DNA of 64,000 bases from Geodermatophilus sp. DSM 44513 (lineage in GTDB: Bacteria; Actinomycetota; Actinomycetes; Mycobacteriales; Geodermatophilaceae). Every line of letters begins with the position of its first letter. Within the stretch, counting starts at the first letter, position 1. Made by a program: the position numbers and the translations under genes. The DNA is taken from positions 248,001 to 312,000 of the forward strand of contig NZ_CP135963.1 of the NCBI RefSeq assembly GCF_032460525.1, given 5' to 3'. The notes beneath the pieces were generated by a model, which did not search any database, was not told where the DNA came from, and saw only the letters and a list, made by a program, of their open reading frames with translations. Positions 16,529-23,972 of this stretch are shown here, in pieces.

Positions 16529-17587
16529 TTGCGAATACTTTGGTTGGCTCATTTGCGCGCGGGGTGGCGGCAAACGGTGAGGTGGGCGCGCGAACATGTC
16601 GCGTTGATTTTCGTCTCGACGGTGGTGCCATTGGCGGCTTGGGTTGCGGCAATCACAGGCGACAACAATCCCGCCCTATCCATCTTCGCCGGCGTGATCG
16701 TCGGGGCCGTGGTCACAGCAGTCGCTACGTGGGTCATAGGACCCGATGTTGAGAGACAGATTAGACGGCAGACAGAGAGAGAGTCGGCTCTCGCGGAGAT
16801 GTTGCAGATCTTGTATTCCAGTCATAGAAAAAGCCTAGGATTGACGGCGACCGTCCTTTCTCGAAACAGCGAAGCTCTGGGTGCCCTTGAGGAACTCGCC
16901 AGCATGGCAGATCGACTCGCGATTGTCTGTCTCAGGACACGAGACAAGGAAATGCTGCAGACATGCTGGGAGTGGCGAAATTTATGCGGGCAGGCGGCAA
17001 TCACGGTGCGCCACCTCATCGATGAGGAGGGAGAAGGGGTCGCGGACAGCGAGGACGGGATGGTCCCGATCACGCTGATACTGGGAGGCGCCTTCGGCGA
17101 CATTGAGGACTTGGAGCCGCTGCAGAGGGAGGCGTACGAGCTCTGTGCGGCGGTAACCCCGCGCTGTCGGGCGCTACTTGTGCAAGTCCTTGGAGCCCTT
17201 GACATGGATCTGCCACCGTTCCTACTCCCAAACCGACCCCGGTCCTTTTACGACAGCGTGGCTGGACAACGATTTGCTGAACAGATGGCGACACGCCTAT
17301 TCGAAAGCTATGCGGAGGATCCGCGGGCTTCAGAGATCATCGGTAATGCACTTATAAGTGCCGCTAGCCATGATGAGGTGATCGCCGCCGAGCTCAACCG
17401 GTTGGAGTCCACATCACTTAAAGAAACGTCGACCGGTGATCGGCCACGAGCCATCGGAGCCGCAGTGCTTATTTCACTGACGGACAAGACCTCAGGGGAA
17501 GGCGCTTACCCGAGGTTGTCTCTGGCAGCTCTCAACTTGTTCCGCGACAGCAACTTGTTCCGCCATAGTCCCGTGGACCCAAGGTAG
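16529..17587 (+). CDS. Unknown two-helix membrane protein, low-GC cargo of the element
   Basis: A protein of up to 352 aa that I do not recognise. The N-terminus carries two hydrophobic helices (about residues 25-45 and 50-70), followed by a long helical cytoplasmic part with segments such as ILYSSHRKSLGLTATVLSR and VLGALDMDLPPFLLPN. The start is uncertain: TTG 16529 gives the longest form, and an internal GTG 60 bases downstream is possible. Codon use is far less G/C-biased than its neighbours, showing recent transfer. The shape (membrane anchor plus cytosolic effector or sensor) would fit a defence or immunity cargo, but there is no motif to prove it. Confidence 0.65.
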   Translation: MRILWLAHLRAGWRQTVRWAREHVALIFVSTVVPLAAWVAAITGDNNPALSIFAGVIVGAVVTAVATWVIGPDVERQIRRQTERESALAEMLQILYSSHRKSLGLTATVLSRNSEALGALEELASMADRLAIVCLRTRDKEMLQTCWEWRNLCGQAAITVRHLIDEEGEGVADSEDGMVPITLILGGAFGDIEDLEPLQREAYELCAAVTPRCRALLVQVLGALDMDLPPFLLPNRPRSFYDSVAGQRFAEQMATRLFESYAEDPRASEIIGNALISAASHDEVIAAELNRLESTSLKETSTGDRPRAIGAAVLISLTDKTSGEGAYPRLSLAALNLFRDSNLFRHSPVDPR

Positions 17588-18121
17588 ACCCCGATGGGGA
17601 TGAGAAGACGGTCACGGCGCGACGGCGGAGCCGTCGCCTTGACTTGAAGAAGCAACATAACTTGCAGTGGGCAGGGGCGGGGTCTGGGCGCTTGTCTCCA
17701 GGGTTCGGTGGCAAAGCGACGCAGCGCCCGCAGGCCCCCCGGGGCCGAGGACGAACGGTCGCGCGGCAGCACTGCGCGGGTGGGGGACAGCACGGCGGCG
17801 AGGCGGGCACCTCGGCGTGGTGCGCGCGGCGCGCTCACCCCCTCTGCTAAAACATGGGGCAAGCGCAGCAGTCCGGCACGAGACCATCCCAGGGCCGGCC
17901 GCGATCTTCTTACTTGGTAGGGGCTCCCCTGGGAGGGGCCGGGCGACGCTAGGCAGGCGACCTACGCCCAATGGCTCTTCCTCGACGACCCGATGCCCAG
18001 CTCGGTGCGTGCCGAGAAGTCGGAGCCTCGTTGTCGCTGTCTCAACCTTGAACGCGCACTGGTGACCGCTAGCGGTAGCGGGCTCCGGCGATCCCTGTTG
18101 GATCGCGCATCGGAGTTCCTT
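17588..18121. other. Largely non-coding segment upstream of the HUH replication gene
   Basis: No convincing gene lies here; a frame open from ATG 17993 continues into the replication gene but lacks a ribosome site. Notable sequences are a GGCCCCCCGGGGCC palindrome near 17736, CTCCC-CT-GGGAG near 17925-17937 preceded by CTTACTTGGTAGGGG, and GACCTACG just after. Such hairpins next to a rolling-circle Rep are candidates for the double-strand origin. Origin function is inference. Confidence 0.4.
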
Positions 18122-18889
18122 GTGAGTGCCGCACCACCGCACATCCCCTGCCCGTCGTTGCGTCGCCTGGCTCGCCCGGATGCTGGCTGGTCGCTGTCGC
18201 TGTATCCGCAAGCCGGAGAGGGCGGCGGCAGCTTCACCGCCAGCGGTCGGCGGCACTACTCCGGCATCCGCGGGGCAGCCTCCGATCCGGAGCGGGCTCG
18301 GGTCGAAGCGGGGCGTCGGGCGCGGAGCAAGCTGCGCCGCTACTGCGCGTCCAATCGGCTCAACCGGCTAGGCACGCTGACCTACCGCGGGCAGGGCTGT
18401 CACGACCCGGGCGAGCTGCGGCTGCATGTGGCGTCGTTCTTCAAGGCGCTGCGGGCGTCGCTGGGCGGACGCCCGCTGCCCTACGTGTGGGTGCCGGAGT
18501 GGCACAAGACCGACCACGGGATGCACGTGCACTTCGCCGTGGGCCGCTACATCCGCCGTTCGCTGATCGAGGCGGCGTGGGGGCGCGGGTTCGTAAGCAT
18601 CAAACAGCTGGGCGATCTGCCGGCCGGCGCCACGTCCTGGCATGAGACGCGCGCGGCGGCGGGCTATCTGGCCAAGTACGTGTCTAAGACCTTCGATGAG
18701 GACTGGGGCGGACTGCACCGCGATGAGGTCGCCCAGGGCTTCCAACCGCAGCGTCTGCGTCTGGCCGGGGTCAGTGCCAGGGAGCTGCTGGCCCAGGCCG
18801 TAGACATCATGGGCTCCCAGCCTGAGCGGTCCTGGTCCTCGGCCGACCAGGACGGCTGGCAGGGCCCTCCGGCGGTGTGGTTCGCATAG
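18122..18889 (+). CDS. HUH-type rolling-circle replication protein
   Basis: A Rep-like endonuclease. Motif 1 is NRLGTLTYRGQG, the metal-binding HUH motif is GMHVHFAVGRYI, and the tyrosine motif is AAGYLAKYVSKTF. These are the three landmarks of rolling-circle initiators, and the tyrosine segment resembles those of actinomycete element Reps such as RepSA. It would nick the element's origin and cut and rejoin strands. GTG 18122 (GGAG 6 bases upstream) is chosen; the frame is open back to ATG 17993. It is the gene most likely to let the excised circle replicate. Confidence 0.72.
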   Translation: MSAAPPHIPCPSLRRLARPDAGWSLSLYPQAGEGGGSFTASGRRHYSGIRGAASDPERARVEAGRRARSKLRRYCASNRLNRLGTLTYRGQGCHDPGELRLHVASFFKALRASLGGRPLPYVWVPEWHKTDHGMHVHFAVGRYIRRSLIEAAWGRGFVSIKQLGDLPAGATSWHETRAAAGYLAKYVSKTFDEDWGGLHRDEVAQGFQPQRLRLAGVSARELLAQAVDIMGSQPERSWSSADQDGWQGPPAVWFA

Positions 18890-19158
18890 GCCAGCTGACT
18901 CGCGAGCAGGTGGCCGCCTGGCTGGCCGCGTCTTGCGCCGAACAGGGCGTGCCGTTGGTGGTCACCGATCCGACGGTGCTGGCGAAGGTGGCCGCGCTGC
19001 TGACCCCACCCGGTGGCAGGCCCCGCACCCGCGCGGAGCGCGGGAGGGGACTGCCCCGGGCGGGGTCACAACCGCCAAACCGCCTGCACTCGGCTCGGGT
19101 CCAGGGATCGCGCACCGGGCCGCCCGGGCGCGATGACGGCGTGGTCGAGCACCGCTGA
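18877..19158 (+). CDS. Small hypothetical protein next to Rep and recombinase
   Basis: A 93-aa frame overlapping the end of the Rep gene by 13 bases and starting with GTG. The first ~50 residues form an amphipathic helical stretch (IGQLTREQVAAWLAASCAEQ, then VVTDPTVLAKVAALL) that looks protein-like. The rest is Arg/Gly/Pro-rich and overlaps, convergently, the end of the recombinase gene by about 90 bases. It may be a small accessory factor such as an excisionase or Rep partner, but no known family is recognised. Confidence 0.45.
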   Translation: MVRIGQLTREQVAAWLAASCAEQGVPLVVTDPTVLAKVAALLTPPGGRPRTRAERGRGLPRAGSQPPNRLHSARVQGSRTGPPGRDDGVVEHR

Positions 19159-20451
19159 GACGATCGCCGCCTGCCGGGTCAGGTTCAGCACAGGCCACTG
19201 CTGGCGCAGCTCTCCTGCCTGCCCGGGCAGGCCAAGCAGGGCCTCAGTCTGGGTGGAGACGCGCAGCTGCCGTTCCCGATCGCGCATGCGCCGTTCATCG
19301 GCTCCCGCGCGGCTCGCCACTCCCGGGCGCTGATCTCACGCTTGCCGAACATCACCGCCAGCTGGTCGAGCTGCTCGGAGTCGGCGGCCAGGCCCTCGCT
19401 GAGCTCGGCTGCCTGAGTGTCGCCGGTGAGCAGCTGGCTCAGCTCGGGGCCGTCCAGCCGCTGCAGAACCGCCTCAGTCAGCAGGTGCTCGAGCGGCTCG
19501 GCGACCACGGTCAGCCGTCCGCAGCCCCCGTGGTCGGGGCCGGACAGGCACACGTAGCGGCGGCTGTTCTCGCGGGGCGAGGCGAACAGCTTGCCGCCGC
19601 AGCGCCCGCAGCGCAGCAGCCCGGACAGCACATAGCGGCGCGGGGTGCGCCGTCCGCTGATGGTCTGCTCGGCCATCCGGGCCAGCACTCTGTCCCGCTC
19701 GGCCGGGGTGATGATCGCTCCCACGCGGCCGGGCCGATCACCTCGCCGCGATGCTCGCGCAGCCCGGGGATCCGCCCTGAGCGCAGCAGGCCCCGCAGCG
19801 TGGGGCTGCGCCACTCCCCGCCGCCGACGGTGCGGATGCCCTCGGCGTCCAGCCACGTGCACAGCGACCGCAAGCTCTCCCCGGCCACGTACCGAGCGAC
19901 CAGGGCTCGGATGACCTCAGCCTCGTCTGGCCGCACGGTCACCTTGTCGGGCTCGTAGCCGAACGGGCGCTGCGCGCCGCCGTGTGGCCGGCCCTCGGTG
20001 GCCAGCTGGTCGAGCTTGCGGCGCACCCGCCGGCTCTTGGCCGCTGACTCATTCGCCGCCACCGCCGCCATGACCCTCCCGATTAGCAGGCCGTCCCCGG
20101 TGCCCAGGTCCATGTCCCCGGCCACGAACCTGACCTGACGCACTCCGGCGGCGTCCACCGTGGCCACGAAGCTCTCCAGCTCCACCGGGCGGCGGGTCAG
20201 CCGGTCCACGTGATAGCAGATCACCGCATCCCGCCGCCCGTCCCGCAGGTCGGCCAGCAGCTGCTGGTACGCCGGCGGGCCTTGCTGGAGTAGGCCGACA
20301 CGTCGTTGTCCATGTACTCCTGCGCCACAGGCCAGCCCAGTTGCTCGGCCAGGCGGCGGCAGTCCTCCACCTGGCGGGCTACGCCCAGGGCCCGGCCCTC
20401 GGTGTCGCTGCTGATCCGGGCGTAGACGGCTGCTGCCTTCACGGTTGTCAC
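19066..20451 (-). pseudogene. Serine recombinase/integrase of the element, three -1 frameshifts
   Basis: Read across three frames this is a serine recombinase of about 460 aa. The catalytic domain starts with AAAVYARISSDTEG (nucleophile Ser) and includes CYHVDRLTRRP. The recombinase domain includes QRPFGYEPDKVTVRPDEAEV, the zinc ribbon is LLRCGRCGGKLF...YVCLSG...GGCGRL, and a coiled-coil region follows. One base appears missing near 20270-20282, 19716-19722 and 19286-19294. In each case the next frame continues the expected protein without loss. GTG 20451 starts only a few bases from attR, the usual integrase position. It is either inactivated or affected by sequence errors. Confidence 0.8.
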
Positions 20452-20490
20452 AGGGGGCAGACGCGCGACGCGTCGATAACCTGGTCCTGC
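20449..20490. other. attR: right junction of the integrated element
   Basis: CACAGGGGGC (20449-20458) mirrors the motif near attL. Then comes GACGCGTCGATAA (20467-20479), and the host DUF222 codons resume with AAC CTG GTC CTG CTC. The sequence common to both junctions is GAYAACCT (16410-16417 and 20475-20482), so strand exchange lies inside it. Confidence 0.65.
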
Positions 20491-21176
20491 TCTGCGACGT
20501 CGACCACGGCTTGGTCCACGACCAGGACCTGACCATCGCCCGCCCCGGCGGACGGCTGGCGGTCACCACCCCCGACGGCCGGCACGTCTGGGGCACCGCC
20601 GATGCCGCGTTCACCACCGGTCTGGACGGTGTGGAGGAGCGACCCGTCAGCCGGGGAGGTGTCGGGGACACCACCGACGCCACCACCGAGCCCGCAGCCT
20701 CGGGCAGCGCCGACCGCGACACGGACCGACCGACCACCGCCGACTCTTGGACCGGCGTCCATCCCATCGACAGCACGGTCGGCCGGCGCCCCACGCCACG
20801 GGCCCGCAACGCCGCCGCCGCCACCGAGCGCGCCGGGGCACACCACCCGAGACGGGTGGCCTGCCGCCGGCCAGGGCGACGACCCGGCGCACGACCGACG
20901 GGTCACCCCGCACCGCCTGGCGCCGTGGGTCGCCTGCCCCGACCCGCCGAGCACACCGTTGGCCGGGGACGGGCCGATGTCCAGGGAACCAACGCCACGA
21001 TCAGCCACACACTGTTCCCGGCCGGCGAACCGGACCTCCCCGACGCCATGCCCGTCAACGGCGAACGGATGGACCTGCGCTACGCCGTCGGAGTCCTCAT
21101 GGGCCACCGCGACTTCGTCCGCCGCCTCGCCGCCGAGGCCGGGGCTGCCGGAGCGGCGGTCGGCAGCGGACCATGA
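20475..21176 (+). pseudogene. DUF222/HNH gene, 3' part, separated by the insertion
   Basis: This fragment continues the broken gene at 15264. DNLVLLCDVDHGLVHDQDL completes the HNH motif (the second conserved His), followed by GRLAVTTPDGRHVWGT. The C-terminus has ISHTLFPAGEPDLPDAMPVN and MDLRYAVGVLMGH. Before ~20475 the frame runs into element sequence with no sensible start. The central part is Arg/Pro-rich and may contain further damage. Precise excision of the element would restore one gene of about 620 codons. Confidence 0.8.
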
Positions 21177-21214
21177 CCCCGTCCGCGGTTCGCCCTGCCC
21201 GCCCACGGGCGCCG

Positions 21215-21231
21215 GCGTCTCCGCGGGAACG
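21215..21231. repeat. 17-bp direct repeat, right copy, flanking the DUF222 locus
   Basis: Identical to 15118-15134 (GCGTCTCCGCGGGAACG); it lies 38 bases after the DUF222 stop. Confidence 0.6.
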
Positions 21232-21275
21232 GGTGCGGCCGGCACGGGCCTGATCGTGTGACGCAGGGAGGTCAG

Positions 21276-22040
21276 GTGCCCCCACCTCTCCCGTCGGACC
21301 TCACCCGGTGGCCGGGGGTGGAGATGACGGGCGTGCTGGCCGCAGGCGCGCGTTCCACGGTGTTCGCCGCGTACCGCGGCCGCCTCCCGCTGGTGGTGCG
21401 CAGGTCGTCTCGCCCTCTGGCGTCCCTCGCCTGGGAGCTCGAGCTGCTCGAGGTCCTGGGCGCGGCGGGACTCCGTGTCCCGGTCCCCGTGCAGACGGAG
21501 GACGGCCGGCGGTCGCACGGTGGGGTGGTCGTGCAGACCAGGCTGCGGGGCCACCCGCCGCGAGCGGCCGAGGACTGGCGTCGGGTGGCCGGTGCCGTGG
21601 TCGCGGTGCACGAGGTCACCCGCGGCTGGCGGCAGCGCCCGGGCTCGGCCGACCTGCGCGGGTTGCTGCGAGCGGGTCGGGGTGCCGACGTCGACCTCGA
21701 GGCCATGCCCCCCGACGTGGCCGCGTTGGTACGCCGTACCTGGCGTCTGGCCCTGACCGACGGCGCAGCGGGGGCCGAGGGCCGCTGCGTGGTGCACGGC
21801 GACCTCCACGCGGGCAACCTGCTCATCGACGACGAGGGCGAGGTAGCCGTCCTCGACTGGGACGAGGCGCGCGTCGACGTCCCGGCTCTCGACCTGGCTG
21901 CCCTACCCCCGGCTGCCGGCACGGACGTGCCCGGTGTCGTCCGCGACGCCGCCCTCGCGTGGGAGGTGGCCACCTGCTGGACGGTCGAGCCGGAGCACGC
22001 CCGCCGCGTGCTGCGCCGGCTCCGCGACGCTGTCGGTTGA
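21276..22040 (+). CDS. Aminoglycoside phosphotransferase/choline kinase-family protein
   Basis: A kinase-like protein of about 254 aa. The catalytic loop is CVVHGDLHAGNLLIDDEG and the metal-binding segment is VAVLDWDEARVD (here DWDEA where APH enzymes have IDWxxA). The N-terminal glycine-rich part, AAGARSTVFAAYRG, supports ATP binding. GTG 21276 follows AGGGAGG with 4 bases between; an in-frame GTG at 21258 is the alternative. Family members phosphorylate antibiotics, sugars or small alcohols, and the substrate cannot be told. It follows the interrupted DUF222 gene with no functional link. Confidence 0.72.
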   Translation: MPPPLPSDLTRWPGVEMTGVLAAGARSTVFAAYRGRLPLVVRRSSRPLASLAWELELLEVLGAAGLRVPVPVQTEDGRRSHGGVVVQTRLRGHPPRAAEDWRRVAGAVVAVHEVTRGWRQRPGSADLRGLLRAGRGADVDLEAMPPDVAALVRRTWRLALTDGAAGAEGRCVVHGDLHAGNLLIDDEGEVAVLDWDEARVDVPALDLAALPPAAGTDVPGVVRDAALAWEVATCWTVEPEHARRVLRRLRDAVG

Positions 22041-22068
22041 GGCCGGCCGACGGCGCCGGGCGGCGTCC

Positions 22069-22959
22069 TCAGTCCAGTGCGCGGCGGCGGAAACCCACCA
22101 GGCTGGTGGCGCCGAAGACGACGAGGAAGCCGGTCAGGGCCAGCGCGCACAGCCACAGCGGCAGGTGCGGCACCTCCGGGGCCATCTGCGCCCGCAGCGC
22201 CTCGCTGACGTAGGTCAGCGGGTTGAGCGCACACACGACCTGGAACCAGCGCAGGGAGTCCAGCGACTGCCACGGGAACTGCGTGGAGCCGGTGAACAGC
22301 AGCGGCGTGAGCACGACGGCGAACACCACGTTGATCCGGTTGGGCTTCACCGACGTCCCGAGCGTCATGCCCATGACCGCGCCGACCATCGAGCCGAGCA
22401 CGAGGAAGGCGGTGATCACCGGCAGGTCGGCCCACTGCACGGGCAGCGCGCCGAGCACCCACCAGCTGATCGGGAACATCACCGCCGCGGCGATGAGCGC
22501 CCGCAGCACCGAGAACACCACCTTCTCCACGGCAACCAGCGAGGTGGGCAGCGGGGCGAGCAGCCGGTCCTCGATCTCCTTGGTGAACGAGAAGTCGATG
22601 ACCAGCGGGAAGGCGGTGTTCTGCAGCGCGGTGAGGAATGCGGTCAGCGCGATCACGCCGGGCAGCAGCACGTCGGAGTACTGAGCAGTGGCGAAGCCCA
22701 GCTCGACGAGCACCTTGCCGAAGACGAACAGCAGGAACACCGGCTGCAGCACCACCTGCAGCAGGAAGGGCACCAGCTCGCGGCCGGTGACGAACACGTC
22801 ACGCCACAGCAGCGCCCGGAAGGCCCGGCCCACGGCCGGCGGGCGCGGCGCGGGCACGCCGACCCGGGCGGTCAGGCCCCCGCCGGAGCCCGGTGCGGCT
22901 GTGCCGGTGTCCGTCGTCCCCGTGCTCGTCGTCCCCGTGCTCGTCGCCCCCGTGGTCAT
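22069..22959 (-). CDS. ABC-2 type transporter permease (DrrB-like)
   Basis: An exporter membrane subunit of 296 aa with six hydrophobic helices and the ABC-2 pattern (TAFLTALQNTAFPLVIDFSF, KEIEDRLLAPLP, NPLTYVSEALRAQ). The first ~20 residues are a Thr/Gly repeat (GTTSTGTT type) arising from near-identical DNA triplets. The ATG overlaps the ATPase stop by 4 bases (ATGA). Partnered with the DrrA-like ATPase, it probably exports a lipid or lipophilic drug. The gene is convergent with the phosphotransferase. Confidence 0.85.
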   Translation of the reverse strand: MTTGATSTGTTSTGTTDTGTAAPGSGGGLTARVGVPAPRPPAVGRAFRALLWRDVFVTGRELVPFLLQVVLQPVFLLFVFGKVLVELGFATAQYSDVLLPGVIALTAFLTALQNTAFPLVIDFSFTKEIEDRLLAPLPTSLVAVEKVVFSVLRALIAAAVMFPISWWVLGALPVQWADLPVITAFLVLGSMVGAVMGMTLGTSVKPNRINVVFAVVLTPLLFTGSTQFPWQSLDSLRWFQVVCALNPLTYVSEALRAQMAPEVPHLPLWLCALALTGFLVVFGATSLVGFRRRALD

Positions 22960-23954
22960 CGCAGCTCCCGTCCGGTCAGGTTGAGGAAGACGTCCTCCAG
23001 GCTGGGCTCCCCGATCCGCACCCCGGTCAGCCGGGCCCGCCGGGCGCCGAGGACCTCCGACACCGGGCCGACCAGGGCCGCGGCGTCCCCGGACAGGTAC
23101 AGGCGGGCGCGCAGCCCCGAGGCGTCGGCGACCTGCTCGACCCGCTCGGCCAGCGGGGCGAGCGCGGCCAGCACCGCCTCGTCGGTGTCGTCCTCGGCGC
23201 GCGCGACGTCGATGTCCAGCGTGGCGCTGCCCGGCAGCGCGCGGGTGAGCGCGGCCGGGGTGTCCAAGGCCAGCAGCCGCCCGGAGTCCATGATCCCGAC
23301 CCGGTCGGACAGCGTCGCCGCCTCGTCCATGTCGTGCGTGGTGATGACCACGGTGACCCCGCCGTCGCGCAGCTCCCGCACTCGGTCCCACACGAACAGC
23401 CGGGCCTGCGGGTCCAGCCCGGTGCTCGGCTCGTCGAGGAACACCACCTGCGGGGCGTGCATCAGCGCCCGGGCGATGAGCAGCCGCTGCGCCATGCCGC
23501 CGGAGTACTCGTCGACCTTGTCCCCGCCCCGGCCGCCCAGGCCCAGCTGCTCGAGCAGCGCATCGGCCCGGCGGTTGCGCTCGGCCCGGCCGACGCCGTG
23601 GTAGGCGGCGTGGAAGACCAGGTTCTGCCGGGCGGTGAGCGCACGGTCCAGGTTGGACCGCTGCGGCACCACCGACAGCCGGCTGCGCGCGGTCACCGGG
23701 TCGGCGGCGACGTCCACCCCGGCGACGGTGACGGTGCCCGAGGTCGGCAGCACCCGCGTGGTCAGGACGCCGAGGGTCGTCGTCTTCCCCGCGCCGTTGG
23801 GGCCGAGCAGGCCGAAGACCTCCCCGCGGTGCACGGTGAAGGAGATGCCGTCGACGGCGTTGGCCGGCCGGCCGGGGTAGCGCTTGACCAGGTCGCCCAC
23901 CTCGACGGCGGCGTCGCCCGGTCCTCCTGCTCCACCCGCGTCCACCACGGCCAT
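22956..23954 (-). CDS. ABC transporter ATP-binding protein (DrrA-like)
   Basis: An ATPase of 332 aa with Walker A GPNGAGKTTT, signature YSGGMAQRLLIARAL, Walker B VVFLDEPSTGLDPQ and H-loop TTHDMDEA. A C-terminal extension of ~90 aa is typical of DrrA-type exporters and ends in PSLEDVFLNLTGRELR, the conserved tail of the family. The N-terminus is a short Gly/Ala-rich leader. It heads a two-gene operon with the ABC-2 permease. The exported molecule is unknown. Confidence 0.88.
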   Translation of the reverse strand: MAVVDAGGAGGPGDAAVEVGDLVKRYPGRPANAVDGISFTVHRGEVFGLLGPNGAGKTTTLGVLTTRVLPTSGTVTVAGVDVAADPVTARSRLSVVPQRSNLDRALTARQNLVFHAAYHGVGRAERNRRADALLEQLGLGGRGGDKVDEYSGGMAQRLLIARALMHAPQVVFLDEPSTGLDPQARLFVWDRVRELRDGGVTVVITTHDMDEAATLSDRVGIMDSGRLLALDTPAALTRALPGSATLDIDVARAEDDTDEAVLAALAPLAERVEQVADASGLRARLYLSGDAAALVGPVSEVLGARRARLTGVRIGEPSLEDVFLNLTGRELR

Positions 23955-23972
23955 GCTCCCACCGACCGACGG

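Larger units (their letters stand above)
16418..20477. mobile_element. Integrative element (~4.06 kb) inserted in a DUF222/HNH gene
   Basis: Bounded by attL and attR, this segment disrupts one reading frame that resumes exactly on the other side. It carries, in order, an AT-richer two-helix membrane protein, a non-coding stretch, an HUH replication protein, a small overlapping ORF and, on the minus strand against attR, a serine recombinase. Base composition of the left third is clearly lower in GC than the chromosome. The combination resembles small actinomycete integrative elements that replicate by a rolling-circle mechanism. No transfer gene (tra/FtsK-like) is visible, so it may need a helper or be a degenerate remnant. 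Confidence 0.8.

Noticed and set aside
16418..20477. Conjugative AICE or complete prophage
   Set aside because: No transfer ATPase, structural phage gene or lysis gene is seen; only Rep, recombinase and unknown cargo.
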